DNA of 64,000 nt, taken from Dethiosulfovibrio salsuginis. Its GTDB lineage: Bacteria; Synergistota; Synergistia; Synergistales; Dethiosulfovibrionaceae. Below the pieces are notes generated by a model. The model was not told the DNA's origin. It ran no database searches and was given only the letters and a program-made list of their open reading frames with translations. The position numbers and the translations under genes were made by a program. This document shows, piece by piece, positions 9,801-17,399 of the stretch; the stretch's first letter is position 1; each line of letters opens with the position of its first letter. The stretch spans positions 1 to 64,000 of the forward strand of contig NZ_FXBB01000001.1 of assembly GCF_900177735.1 (NCBI RefSeq), written 5' to 3'.

Positions 9801-10017
9801 CACCAGTCTGGAAGTAAAGGATAACAGGATATTCGCGGGCATTACGAATCCCTCAGGCAAAAATCCAGAAGATCTGTCTATACCGCCGGATCTTAAGGCA
9901 AAGCAGGACGAGGACGGATCTATTCTGACCATCGACGTGCCGGAACCCAAAAATGACGATTCAGTAAAAAGCGATAAAGAGATAGCCCGTTCGGGATACT
10001 GGAGGATATTATGGTGA
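6820..10017 (+). CDS. pilY1: PilY1-like pilus tip adhesin with a von Willebrand A-type domain
   Basis: Secreted or pilus-tip protein of 1065 residues. It has an N-terminal signal peptide (hydrophobic residues 8-25), then PPNVLLLIDTSGSM near residue 47-60, the opening of a VWA-like domain with the MIDAS motif DTSGSM, and a second VWA block with WLIVLTDGED near 295-305. The C-terminal half has the PilY1 propeller hallmark GGTGLYALDVTDPTKPYFLW and ends in SGYWRILW, similar to the conserved PilY1 tail. PilY1 proteins act with minor pilins at the tip in adhesion, surface sensing and extension/retraction balance. An acidic DPDDG-type stretch near residue 90 could bind metal. GGAGGTGAAGCT precedes ATG 6820. 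Confidence 0.9.
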   Translation: MRSELKKTFLSFAIVMSVLLSSHCVFGDANLPSVFKPIPQEYATYVPPNVLLLIDTSGSMLFNLRGGYTHGDGGGPYRGQFYYGYDTDNRNNDPDDGSLSYYPPATYLTQAQIDDLGPYRLRYMGRAPDGRYLHPNDSRMYILKKVLWTVFTDPSMVEGLKIGLSTYHQERRYDIPGPVTYEFWDYSNRWRSRQGLSWQPTGERRGKMRLDFGLIPHFYYDSSLFSGGVPVDKIGSNQWYDLLSLIDGVENSDNDEVRGVGATPLGNSIHSGGNPPQDCAYSFIQPAIEYPCQDNWLIVLTDGEDSYSSTQPVTAVRNLYEANKKDPHWPKPLGQEAKPVRTFVIGIIDPPSTTLNNMAFQGRAWEVNSDIKRNEAYYATDTDSLLEAFRLIFRTIQSNKKSSSAPPKVLSGNEDSNIVYATSFVPRVDGAWPGYLYKKELTSKDGYETLWDGTDRIKPWDKRPIYHAPWYDVSEGFLWNSNLRPFPSTGGGAGPVAYHAGVEDRYRDNFTRWIRGGRWDQSSNRVHVMIDSYRGSLFVMGPPPGSRPDSDFNAFAYENRQRGTVLFNQGNGGILQIISDDSGDEIMAFIPPNVLHRSRMAGLVDNLVERNEGSSRYLLSGPMVVEDVKINPPYDPGDKYKTVLIGTLGYGGTGLYALDVTDPTKPYFLWARDSTVYSEDGVGFHPDKNDLLWRYSNAGSTLSSGEDVSKSIPDLRRVLGRPFIGWVKDSSETRWITLFGAGAGSSQIWSDGSISLSNRGDEGGRAIYALDVANGERFHDPIVHDDLGQVIGEIAVAKGASRAEYLKIDKGYVGDTRGQIWRLRWDESVLGNWTLSKLADLSGPKGVPPFVHGLDLSKKLGQMWIFGATGDPFDIVPRNSRTISADCIVGFKEPESETLQLKDLKALSGKEDQLNPEDDHEGWLLSLEEGEFSTTPPVVAGGKVFVATYIDSGGNPCEPGNARLYVLGAFDGKPFFDDGASGKKRYIELKGVRITSLEVKDNRIFAGITNPSGKNPEDLSIPPDLKAKQDEDGSILTIDVPEPKNDDSVKSDKEIARSGYWRILW

Positions 10018-10340
10018 GTTACACCAAATACGTCGGGGTGATCGCTTTGCTGATGCTCCTCCTAGTTCCCTGTGGTTCATACGCAGAGAACCTTGAACTG
10101 ACCGGTAGAATCTCAAAAGTCGAGCGGCCCCTCAGGAGAATGGAGTTGAATCAAGGGGAGGGCATTATCTTTCCCGTCTTATGGAACGAGGAGACTATCT
10201 TCCTCGACGGAAAGGACGGCGCTGTTTCGCCTGCGGTTTTTTTCGATCTATATTCATCCAGACCTATATGGCTCTCGGCTATAGACGACGGGGAGAACCT
10301 CCTGGCTCAGAAAATAGCGGTTTCCCTGGAAATACAGTGA
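10011..10340 (+). CDS. small secreted protein of unknown function in the pilus operon
   Basis: A 109-residue protein with a signal peptide (hydrophobic residues 7-23, probable cleavage after GSYA). The mature part of about 85 residues is largely beta-like and has no motif I recognise. Its start overlaps the PilY1-like gene by 7 bp and pilM begins 12 bp after its stop, so it is cotranscribed. An accessory role in PilY1 folding or export is possible, but that rests on position alone. Confidence 0.75.
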   Translation: MVSYTKYVGVIALLMLLLVPCGSYAENLELTGRISKVERPLRRMELNQGEGIIFPVLWNEETIFLDGKDGAVSPAVFFDLYSSRPIWLSAIDDGENLLAQKIAVSLEIQ

Positions 10341-10352
10341 CGGAGGTTTCCT

Positions 10353-11300
10353 ATGGCTTTCTGGAAAAGAAAAAAGGCTAAAGACGCTATGGCCGGACTG
10401 GCCATTATGACCAGCGGTATCTACTACCTCGATCTGGCCAGAGAGGGCGAAGGTCTATCGGTCAAAAGACAGGAGTTTGTGGGATACTCAAGGGCAGCGG
10501 TCAAACAAAATGGCCTGGTGTACCCTATGGCGGTTCTGGATTCGGTCTACGAGCTATCCGCAAAAATAGGGGGCTTTTCCTGTCCTGTCTCCATCGGCTT
10601 GCCCTCCAGGGATTTTATGATCCGAAACGTCGATCTTCCTAATATGGATTTGCCTATGGCTAAAGATGCGGTTCAGTGGGATTTTGAAAAACACTTTCCC
10701 TATCCGGTTACCGAGGCGCTTTACGATGTATCCAACGTAGACCTGCCCTCGGGGAACGATAAAGAGGACACCGTCCATCTTCTGGTGGCGTCGGTTAAAA
10801 GGAGCAAGATAGAGCCCCTTCTGGACGGCTTTAAGGCCCACGGGGTGCCTATGCTGTCCATGGAGCCCAACAACGTAGCGGCCTTCAGGGCGATGGTGGG
10901 GAAGGGATATGAATCGGAACAGGGCTATATGGTCCTCATGGTCTACTCCGAAGGAGTGCAGTTCGTCATCGGCTTCAAGGAGAGCAGCCTTTTTTACAGG
11001 GCGGTCCCGTTTCCCGCCGATCTGGCTATGGGAATTGACGAGCTCGGCAACAGGGTTGTCAGCGAGATTCAGGCTACTTTAAACTACATAAAGACCATTT
11101 TCAGGGATCTGCCTATCGGCAGCATAATCCTAGGAGGGGATCACTCGGTGAGGGAGGTCCTCAGAGAGAGGATCTCCCGTAGTATGGAGACTCCGGTGCT
11201 GGTGGTCTCGCCCTGGCAAAACTGGAATATAGCCGGTGCCCCTGAGGAGTCCGGGGAGAGCGAGTCGGTCGTAGGACTGGCTGTGAGGGATCTGTTATGA
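10353..11300 (+). CDS. pilM: type IV pilus alignment protein PilM
   Basis: Cytoplasmic actin-like ATPase fold protein (FtsA-related) that binds the N-terminus of PilN and links the motor to the inner-membrane alignment complex. The 315 residues show the PilM pattern: strand-rich start GLAIMTSGIYYLDLA, the segment VQWDFEKHFPYPVTEALYDV, the nucleotide-site stretch SIILGGDHSVREVL, and the C-terminal VVGLAVRDLL. It is the first gene of pilMNOPQ and overlaps pilN by 4 bp (ATGA). Confidence 0.9.
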   Translation: MAFWKRKKAKDAMAGLAIMTSGIYYLDLAREGEGLSVKRQEFVGYSRAAVKQNGLVYPMAVLDSVYELSAKIGGFSCPVSIGLPSRDFMIRNVDLPNMDLPMAKDAVQWDFEKHFPYPVTEALYDVSNVDLPSGNDKEDTVHLLVASVKRSKIEPLLDGFKAHGVPMLSMEPNNVAAFRAMVGKGYESEQGYMVLMVYSEGVQFVIGFKESSLFYRAVPFPADLAMGIDELGNRVVSEIQATLNYIKTIFRDLPIGSIILGGDHSVREVLRERISRSMETPVLVVSPWQNWNIAGAPEESGESESVVGLAVRDLL

Positions 11301-11845
11301 CAAAATTTAACGTTTTGCCAGAGGAGTACAGGGTAAAGGACAGCACGGAAAAGCTAAATCCCCTTAAGCTCCTTTTCCCTGTGGTTATGGTATCCTTTCT
11401 ACTGATCTCCCTTTTAACTTTAGGTGTAGGGTCTTTAAAATACGTAAAGCTCAACCACCGGTTAGAGGGGTTGATACTGGAGAGGGATGTGCTGAGAGCT
11501 CAGGGAGAAAAGCTTATAATGGAGCTTGGAAGGCTGAAGGAGAAGGAGTCGGTAGTGGTCGCCACTACTAACCTGTTAAAAGGGGATATCCCGTTGCTTG
11601 AGCTTTTTCGCCAGATAGAGCTTTCCCTTCCTGGAGGTGTATGGCTGTCCTCCCTCTCGGCGGAGCAGGAAAAGGCCCAGCTTAACGGCTTTTCCTACAA
11701 CGAAAACGACGTGGTCCTGTTCGCTACTGGGCTTATGCAGTCCCCTATCGTCGGTCAGGTGGGCTTTCCCAATACCAGGCGGGTAACCAGGGACGGTCAT
11801 AGTCTGGTCGAGTTCAGGCTGAGCTGTACTTTGGTGATGCCATGA
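11297..11845 (+). CDS. pilN: type IV pilus alignment protein PilN
   Basis: Bitopic inner-membrane protein of 182 residues. It opens with MTKFNVLPEEYR, matching the conserved PilN N-terminus (INLLP-type) that docks in PilM. One transmembrane helix lies near residues 27-47, followed by a coiled-coil stretch (RLEGLILERDVLRAQGEKLI) and a periplasmic domain with GGVWLSSLSAEQ typical of PilN. It overlaps both neighbours by 4 bp, indicating translational coupling with PilM and PilO, its dimer partner. Confidence 0.9.
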   Translation: MTKFNVLPEEYRVKDSTEKLNPLKLLFPVVMVSFLLISLLTLGVGSLKYVKLNHRLEGLILERDVLRAQGEKLIMELGRLKEKESVVVATTNLLKGDIPLLELFRQIELSLPGGVWLSSLSAEQEKAQLNGFSYNENDVVLFATGLMQSPIVGQVGFPNTRRVTRDGHSLVEFRLSCTLVMP

Positions 11846-12345
11846 ACGAGAGAACGATGAGAGCTGCGCTGTTTACGTCGCTGTTTCTTTTTCCTCTTCT
11901 TTTTTTAGGCCTCTCTTGGTTTATGTTCTCCAGGGTTACGGAGCTAGGGGAGGAGATAGGCAGGGTTCAGAAGGAACTCTCCCTTTACGGCAGACAGGTT
12001 ATGTCGACGGAGAGGAGAATCACTATGTATAAAGATGTCTTAGCGGCGGTCAATCTCGGGACCTCCGAGACCCCGGAGAGCGGGGTTGAGCTGTTTTCAA
12101 TAGTTCAGAGACACCTAACCGCTAACGGCGTTCTCTCCAGGGTCATAGACGAGGCGGGAAAACCGACTCCTCAAGGTGATAGAGGGGTTAGAATCAGTTT
12201 TGAAGGGGCATACCCCGCCTTCATAAGGACCTTAGCGGACTGGAGACAGATGGAAGTAGCCCTTAGGGTAAAACAGCTGTCCATTACTGGGCAGGGCGAT
12301 CTGGTAAAAGGGGATATTCTCCTAGAGACCATCTTCGGGAAGTGA
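11842..12345 (+). CDS. pilO: type IV pilus alignment protein PilO
   Basis: Bitopic inner-membrane protein of 167 residues with one transmembrane helix at about residues 8-28, then a coiled coil (ELGEEIGRVQKELSLYGRQV) and a small periplasmic ferredoxin-like domain (VRISFEGAYPAFIRTLADW resembles the PilO pattern). It forms a heterodimer with PilN in the periplasm. The identification rests mainly on topology and on its place between pilN and the PilP-like gene; the sequence itself is divergent. Confidence 0.85.
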   Translation: MNERTMRAALFTSLFLFPLLFLGLSWFMFSRVTELGEEIGRVQKELSLYGRQVMSTERRITMYKDVLAAVNLGTSETPESGVELFSIVQRHLTANGVLSRVIDEAGKPTPQGDRGVRISFEGAYPAFIRTLADWRQMEVALRVKQLSITGQGDLVKGDILLETIFGK

Positions 12346-12349
12346 TTCG

Positions 12350-12943
12350 ATGCTGACCTTAGATTACAACTCCGATACGCTGAAAAACTGGTATAAAGAG
12401 ATACTCGAAGGAGACGAGAGGGACAGGAGGATTATCCGATGGGCGGCTCTTACCGTTATGCTTCTCTCTATCGCTGGTTCGTCTTTTGCACTTTATAGGG
12501 TATATAATGTAAACCCTCCAGCTCCTGGACCTATGCCTCCTATCTCGGTGGAGGAGGACAGAAAGAAGGTAGAGGAGTCAGTCGAACTCTACCGCACCAT
12601 AATAGCCACCAGAAGGGACAGCCAGAGAATAGCCAACGATATAGTGAGGCTAGGCAGAAACCCTTTGATGAAAATGGAGTCCCCTAAAGAGGTCGCTCTC
12701 ATTTCACCTGAGCCTTCTGTGGTCGATCTAGTCGACCTTCCTCCTATCGTCCTGGTTAGGGCGGTAATGGTTATAGGTCGAAACAGCGCCGCTGTGGTTG
12801 ATATAGAAGGGGTTGGAGAGGGTATAGTGATAAAAAAAGGTATGTCCTTTTTAGGGGGTAAAGGCCGCTTTATCTCCATAAACTCAAAAGAACTGGTTTT
12901 TCGCTGGAACGGCAAGAATATTACAGTTCCGGTGGATCTGTAA
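12350..12943 (+). CDS. pilP: PilP-like pilus protein
   Basis: A 197-residue protein with an N-terminal cytoplasmic tail and a single membrane anchor near residues 35-55, then a proline-rich linker (PPAPGPMPPISVEE) and a C-terminal beta domain (IVLVRAVMVIGRNSAAVVDIEG) resembling the PilP/GspC homology region that contacts the secretin. PilP of proteobacteria is a lipoprotein; no lipobox is visible here and a transmembrane anchor replaces it, as in GspC. It is assigned from position between pilO and pilQ and from the C-terminal domain. Confidence 0.75.
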   Translation: MLTLDYNSDTLKNWYKEILEGDERDRRIIRWAALTVMLLSIAGSSFALYRVYNVNPPAPGPMPPISVEEDRKKVEESVELYRTIIATRRDSQRIANDIVRLGRNPLMKMESPKEVALISPEPSVVDLVDLPPIVLVRAVMVIGRNSAAVVDIEGVGEGIVIKKGMSFLGGKGRFISINSKELVFRWNGKNITVPVDL

Positions 12944-12959
12944 AGGGGGATTAGCTAAA

Positions 12960-14660
12960 ATGAGAATCGTCTATATTCTACTTACCGTCTTTGCCCTGTA
13001 TGGTTCCGCTTTCGCCGATCCCCTGTCGGAGATGAGCACCGTATCGGGGGTGACGCCTCAGCAGGCCGGAGCGGACAGGGTTAGTCTATCGGTTACAGGA
13101 GGGAGACTCCCGAGGCCCGAGATCGACGACAGCGATCCCGGCAAGATAGAGATATTTTTTAGAAACACCGTTATGCCGGCGTCTAGATGGGAAAAAGAGT
13201 ATTCCTTTCCACTTCTGTCCAAGATAGAGATTGAGCACGTGAAGGACGGCCTTAAGATGACTCTGACCACCGGAGACAGGCTGATGGTGAGAGGAGTTAA
13301 AGGGGAAGAGGGGGCAAACAGGATGACCTTTGACCTTCGTACCTGGACCTCCGCCCAGAGGGCGGAGTCGGAGAGGGTGATGGCTGCCCCTAAGGCGCCT
13401 CCTGTAGACCAAAGCGATCCCTTTCAGACCGACAAGAAGATAACCATAGACTTTAGATACGTGGCAATTCAGGATGTCTTTCGTATGTTAGGGGATATAA
13501 TGAACTTAAACGTAGTGCTCGATCCCTCTATGTCCGACGTTCCTCCTCTCACGATGAAGTTCGAGGACGCACCTCTGAAAGAGGTGTTCGGATATCTTAT
13601 GAGGCTCTACAGGTTTACCTATGCCAAGGTCGGTAGAACCATTATAATAGGGGCACCGGAGTCCATCTCCCGGGCTATGGGAGATGAGAAGACCAGGTCT
13701 TTCCAGGTGGCCTATTCGGACGTGAAGGCTATGCCCGATATCCTTCAGGGTCTCACCACCATACCGAAGGAAAATATACTGGTGGACGAGAGGCTGAGGC
13801 GACTGTTCGTTCAGGGCTCGGAAAACCAGCTTGCCCAGTTCGAGCGGGTACTCCAGAGGATAGATCATCCAGGCCAGCAGGTTATGCTCAGGGCGAGGAT
13901 AGTGGAGATAAAAGACGACGCTACCGACGAACTTGAGACGATGCTAAACGCGGTGTACAAACACTGGTGGCTCAGTACCAGTTCTTCAGGAGCCAGAGGG
14001 GGATATTCCTACGTAAAAGACCCCGATAATTACAATCCTCCTACAGGGGATAAGAGGCCGGGAGGAATCGATTTTCCCGGGGTCCCTATCTCCGAGATTG
14101 GGGACGCAAAGACCAGGCTTCTCGATATGGGGCTTAGAGCGCTAGTTACCAGCAACAAAGGTAAGGTGCTGGCCAATCCTTCGGTGATAACCATAAGCGG
14201 TCAAAAAGCCTCCATAAAGCTGGTTGAGAACCTCAAATACATCTCAGCCAGGGACGAGGCGGGAAACCCCACCTACAGCGACGAGGAGGTCGGGCCTAAG
14301 CTGGAGTTTACCCCGGTTATCGGGAGGGACGGTATAATATCGGTGGAGCTCTCTATCTCCACCGGAGAGGTCGTCTCCTGGAAAGAGGGAAACCAGGGAG
14401 AGAAAGTCCCCCAGACAAGCAAGAGGGAGGTCGTTACCTCCGTTCGAGTCCGAGACGGAGAGCCTTTCGTGGTAGGGGGGCTTTTCAACGAGAGGAACTC
14501 GGTCAACACCACGAAAATACCTATTTTAGGGGACATTCCCCTCTTAGGTGAGCTTTTTAAGTCAAAGACCAAGATCAGCGATCGTACCGAGGTTGTAATG
14601 GTGGTGATTCCCTATATACTTGACGTTGAGGACGCCCCTATCGATAGTTGGGATATGTGA
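12960..14660 (+). CDS. pilQ: type IV pilus secretin PilQ
   Basis: Outer-membrane secretin forming the pore for the pilus. The 566 residues comprise a signal peptide (about 1-19), an AMIN-type domain (about 35-140), an N0/STN-like domain (KITIDFRYVAIQDVFRMLGD, about 160-235), an N1 domain (about 238-300) and the secretin core with VLANPSVITISGQKASI and the signature VGGLFNERNSVNTTKIPILG followed by DIPLLGELF. A secretin implies an outer membrane, so the host is diderm. It is the last gene of the pilus operon; the next gene is 169 bp away behind its own promoter. Confidence 0.95.
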   Translation: MRIVYILLTVFALYGSAFADPLSEMSTVSGVTPQQAGADRVSLSVTGGRLPRPEIDDSDPGKIEIFFRNTVMPASRWEKEYSFPLLSKIEIEHVKDGLKMTLTTGDRLMVRGVKGEEGANRMTFDLRTWTSAQRAESERVMAAPKAPPVDQSDPFQTDKKITIDFRYVAIQDVFRMLGDIMNLNVVLDPSMSDVPPLTMKFEDAPLKEVFGYLMRLYRFTYAKVGRTIIIGAPESISRAMGDEKTRSFQVAYSDVKAMPDILQGLTTIPKENILVDERLRRLFVQGSENQLAQFERVLQRIDHPGQQVMLRARIVEIKDDATDELETMLNAVYKHWWLSTSSSGARGGYSYVKDPDNYNPPTGDKRPGGIDFPGVPISEIGDAKTRLLDMGLRALVTSNKGKVLANPSVITISGQKASIKLVENLKYISARDEAGNPTYSDEEVGPKLEFTPVIGRDGIISVELSISTGEVVSWKEGNQGEKVPQTSKREVVTSVRVRDGEPFVVGGLFNERNSVNTTKIPILGDIPLLGELFKSKTKISDRTEVVMVVIPYILDVEDAPIDSWDM

Positions 14661-14675
14661 TTTTACCCTGCGGCA

Positions 14676-14705
14676 TTGACAGGTTCACCTATATATACTT
14701 ATTAT
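14676..14705 (+). promoter_or_regulatory. promoter upstream of efp
   Basis: Perfect -35 TTGACA at 14676-14681 and -10 TATTAT at 14700-14705 with an 18-bp spacer. It lies in the 169-bp gap after pilQ. The leader of over 100 nt before efp contains an odd palindrome, CCTATTTAATAGG, at 14765-14777, which could be an operator or a minor hairpin. No clear terminator for pilQ was seen in the gap. Confidence 0.65.
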
Positions 14706-14829
14706 TATCCTCACAGATTTGTCCTCTGTAAAAGGACACTACCGGTGAACGTCGGGAGGTCAAGCCTATTTAATAGGAAATCTTACTAAAGAGTATTCTT
14801 ACTCATATCAGAGAAGGCAGGTTCGTTGG

Positions 14830-15402
14830 ATGGCACAAGTCGTTGATACAAGCAAGTTTTACCCCGGTATAAAGATATCCTGGCAAAATGGAATGTGGGA
14901 AGTCGTGGAGTTTCAGCATCACAAGATGGGAAGAGGGGGCGCGGTTGTCAAGACCAAGCTCAGAAACATAGACACCGGATCCATCATAGAGAACTCCTTC
15001 CGTTCGGGCGAAAAATTCGACAGAATAGTTTTCGAGCAGAAGGCCGCTCAGTTTCTGTACCAGGAAGGCGATAGCTACGTCTTTATGGACATGGAGAACT
15101 ACGACCAGGTATACCTTTCCAGCGATACCCTGGGCCGAGCGGTAAAATACCTTATAGACAACCTAGAGGTTACCCTTGAGACCTTCGGAGAGAGGATCAT
15201 GGGAGTGGAGCTTCCTAACAGCGTAGTTCTCAAGATCGTGGATACCAGCCCTAACTTTAAGGGAGATACCGCCTCTGGCGGCGGAAAACCGGCGGTTACC
15301 GAGACCGGTCTGACCGTAACGGTCCCTATGTTCGTCGAGGTAGGAGAGGATATAGTGGTGGATACCCGAACTGGAGATTATCTGGAGAGAGCGAAGAAGT
15401 AG
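14830..15402 (+). CDS. efp: translation elongation factor P
   Basis: EF-P binds between the P and E sites and rescues ribosomes stalled on polyproline. The 190 residues match the family in length and in the three-domain order, ending with the conserved GLTVTVPMFVEVGEDIVVDT and TGDYLERAKK. The loop tip that is usually Lys34 (E. coli) reads HHKMGRGGAVVKTKLRN, with Arg35 at the modified position. An Arg there means EpmA-type lysylation cannot apply; the residue may be rhamnosylated (EarP) or unmodified. It heads a short group with the CD1247 and Asp23 genes. Confidence 0.95.
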   Translation: MAQVVDTSKFYPGIKISWQNGMWEVVEFQHHKMGRGGAVVKTKLRNIDTGSIIENSFRSGEKFDRIVFEQKAAQFLYQEGDSYVFMDMENYDQVYLSSDTLGRAVKYLIDNLEVTLETFGERIMGVELPNSVVLKIVDTSPNFKGDTASGGGKPAVTETGLTVTVPMFVEVGEDIVVDTRTGDYLERAKK

Positions 15403-15441
15403 ATATCTCCGGCGGGTCGGTCGTTTACAAGGAGGTTTTCG

Positions 15442-15876
15442 ATGAGTGCGAGGGAAAAGATAGCCTATATCAAAGGATTGCTTGATGCAGGAAAGCCTAA
15501 GGAGGGTTTTGACATGACCCTCTACGGTGCCATAGTGGATGCCCTCGACGCCGTCGTTGACCAGGTGGAGGATCAGGAAGAATGTCTTGCCGAACTGGTG
15601 GACGAGATGATGGACCTGGTGGAGTACTGTGAGGCGATCGGAGAGGAGCTAGGAGCCCTCGACGAGGATTGGGAAGATCAGGATTACTACGAAGAGGATG
15701 ATCTTATGCCCGTCGAGGAAGATGGGCAGATGGATCTTTACGAGTCGATTCTGTGCCCCTTCTGTTCCACTATGTTTTACTACCGACCGGACCTATTTAA
15801 GGAAGACGATCTGATTAATTGCCCTAACTGTAAGAGGACTTTTGCCCCCTCGGAGGTTGAGCTTGAGGAGGAATGA
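15442..15876 (+). CDS. CD1247 N-terminal domain-type zinc-ribbon protein
   Basis: A very acidic 144-residue protein. The N-terminal half (KIAYIKGLLDAGKPKEGFDM and the helical VDALDAVVDQVEDQEE stretch) resembles the CD1247 N-terminal domain found in Clostridia and relatives. The C-terminus carries a zinc ribbon, CPFC near residue 105 and CPNC near 129. Its function is unknown. It has a ribosome-binding site (AAGGAGG) and is followed 3 bp later by the Asp23 gene, which suggests a shared stress or envelope role. Confidence 0.75.
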   Translation: MSAREKIAYIKGLLDAGKPKEGFDMTLYGAIVDALDAVVDQVEDQEECLAELVDEMMDLVEYCEAIGEELGALDEDWEDQDYYEEDDLMPVEEDGQMDLYESILCPFCSTMFYYRPDLFKEDDLINCPNCKRTFAPSEVELEEE

Positions 15877-15879
15877 CCT

Positions 15880-16422
15880 ATGGATGAGATGAGTAGTGCC
15901 GTTGAGACCGAGATGGCAGAGGTCGTCGACGTCGATAAAGCCATAGATGAGGCGGAGAGAGAGAACCTCTCCGATGTATCTGGTAAGGTCCATATCTCCG
16001 AGGATGTAATCACAGAGCTGGCGAGACAGTCTTTGGTCAAAATCTCTGGGATACAGCCCGCAAGTTCGAGCATAGCCTCTAAGCTAGGTCTTGGACGAAA
16101 GGTAACCGAAGGGGTAAAGGTCTCTATCGACGAAGGCGATTCTCCCTCTATCTCCGTTGACGCTTTTGTAATGGTCAAGTACGGTCTCAGGATTCCAGAC
16201 CTCGCCTGGGATGTCCAGGAGACCATCAAGAACGAGCTGGAGTCTATGACGGGATACACGGTTAATTACGTGAACATATACGTTCAGGGCGTCTACTTCA
16301 ACGACCCTAAGACCGATACTTCCCTGGAGGAAACAACTCCCCCCGATAAGTCCGTCGGAGACCTTTACCCCGACGGGAAAACCGATGGGCATCCTAGCGT
16401 GCTCCCGGAGGATCAGGGATAG
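15880..16422 (+). CDS. Asp23/Gls24 family envelope stress protein
   Basis: A 180-residue protein whose residues 28-135 fit the Asp23/Gls24 domain: GKVHISEDVITELARQSLVK, a variable loop, then ISVDAFVMVKYGLRIPDLAW and VNYVNIYVQGVYF. Members are small cytoplasmic proteins tied to the cell envelope or alkaline stress; in Firmicutes they often precede nusB, as here with one gene between. The N-terminal 27 residues and C-terminal 45 are acidic and low in complexity. A strong terminator follows directly. Confidence 0.9.
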   Translation: MDEMSSAVETEMAEVVDVDKAIDEAERENLSDVSGKVHISEDVITELARQSLVKISGIQPASSSIASKLGLGRKVTEGVKVSIDEGDSPSISVDAFVMVKYGLRIPDLAWDVQETIKNELESMTGYTVNYVNIYVQGVYFNDPKTDTSLEETTPPDKSVGDLYPDGKTDGHPSVLPEDQG

Positions 16423-16428
16423 CTTAAG

Positions 16429-16457
16429 GGTCGGCTCGTTAGCGAGTCGACCTTTTT
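16429..16457 (+). terminator. terminator after the Asp23-family gene
   Basis: Stem GGTCGGCTCG pairs with CGAGTCGACC (one G-U pair) over the loop TTAG, followed by TTTTT. It ends only 21 bp before the next start codon, with no room for a full promoter between them, so it may act as a partial terminator that lowers expression of the nusB-side genes. Confidence 0.8.
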
Positions 16458-16478
16458 CGTTAATATAGGAGGGTCTTC

Positions 16479-16961
16479 GTGTATCTGAAATGGGTCAGCG
16501 GCAACGGAGGATCAATTTTTTTTTCCAAGCCAGGATTGAGGGACTTTGTCGAAAGCCGGATCTACGAAGGTGTTATCTGTCGGGATATAGATATAATGGA
16601 CGATAATAACCATCTTTTAGTGTCTTTGGTCACCGCAGAGGACTCTTTTTATCTGGATAAGTTGAGGCTATCGGAGAATTTGGTAAAAGACCTGAACTCT
16701 ATGGGTATCCAGGCTATGGTGTCCTGGATACACAAAGAGGAGGAGGGAGAGCTAGAGGAGCCCTCTTTCCTGGAGAAGCCCCTCTTTTGGGGTGTCGTCG
16801 GAACCTCTCTTTCCGCTGTTTTAGCTATGGGTATAGTAAGTACCCTTACCTGTCTGATGGTAGGAGGGGCTTTCTACGGATTGGCGGTATTTATGGGCTC
16901 CGATTCCGGTAAGAATATCAAAGAAAGTATATATAGCCTTATAAAGGAGATTTTAGATTGA
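16479..16961 (+). CDS. uncharacterised membrane protein between asp23 and nusB
   Basis: A 160-residue protein with GTG start at 16479 preceded by AGGAGGG. Residues 1-85 form a soluble domain rich in hydrophobic strands (DNNHLLVSLVTAEDSFYLDK), and residues 105-145 hold two closely spaced hydrophobic segments (GVVGTSLSAVLAMGIVSTLT and MVGGAFYGLAVFMG). I do not recognise the family. In Firmicutes the membrane anchor of Asp23, AmaP, often lies here, so an anchoring role is conceivable, but sequence similarity to AmaP is not evident. It overlaps nusB by 4 bp. Confidence 0.7.
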   Translation: MYLKWVSGNGGSIFFSKPGLRDFVESRIYEGVICRDIDIMDDNNHLLVSLVTAEDSFYLDKLRLSENLVKDLNSMGIQAMVSWIHKEEEGELEEPSFLEKPLFWGVVGTSLSAVLAMGIVSTLTCLMVGGAFYGLAVFMGSDSGKNIKESIYSLIKEILD

Positions 16962-17398
16962 GCAAAAAGCCGCCTCACCACAAAAAGCACATGGCAAGGG
17001 AGATAGCTCTGCAACTTCTGTACAGTATGGATGTGACCAAGAACATGGAGCCTGACCGATCGCTGGATAACTTTGATTTTGAACAGTTTGATCCCGAACA
17101 GGAAGATGTAAAGCGCGAGGTATCCTCAATCGTCAAAGGTGTTGTGGACAACTTAGTGACCATAGATAACATGATAAACCGCAACGTCGTCGGATGGAGA
17201 GCCGACAGAATGGTCGCGGTGGATAGAGCCGCCATAAGGATGGCCATATACGAGGGGATGGTCGCTAGGTCTATTCCTGTAGCGGTAGCTATATCGGAGG
17301 CGATTTCCATGGCCAAGGTGTTCGGAACCGACGAATCGGGAAAGTTCGTGAACGGAGTTCTGGCCAAGGTCTTGAAAGCCTCCGATCTGGCGGAGTAG
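16958..17398 (+). CDS. nusB: transcription antitermination factor NusB
   Basis: All-helical RNA-binding protein that with NusE (S10) recognises boxA in rRNA leader transcripts. The 146 residues show the NusB pattern: AREIALQLLYSMDVTK, then VDRAAIRMAIYEGM and the signature IPVAVAISEAISMAKVFG followed by KFVNGVLAKV. The start TTG at 16958 overlaps the previous stop. The next gene starts 1 bp after its stop. Confidence 0.95.
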   Translation: MSKKPPHHKKHMAREIALQLLYSMDVTKNMEPDRSLDNFDFEQFDPEQEDVKREVSSIVKGVVDNLVTIDNMINRNVVGWRADRMVAVDRAAIRMAIYEGMVARSIPVAVAISEAISMAKVFGTDESGKFVNGVLAKVLKASDLAE

Positions 17399-17399
17399 T

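Noticed and set aside
14661-14829. Riboswitch in the efp leader
   Set aside because: There are short hairpins and a 13-bp palindrome but no arrangement matching a riboswitch that I know.
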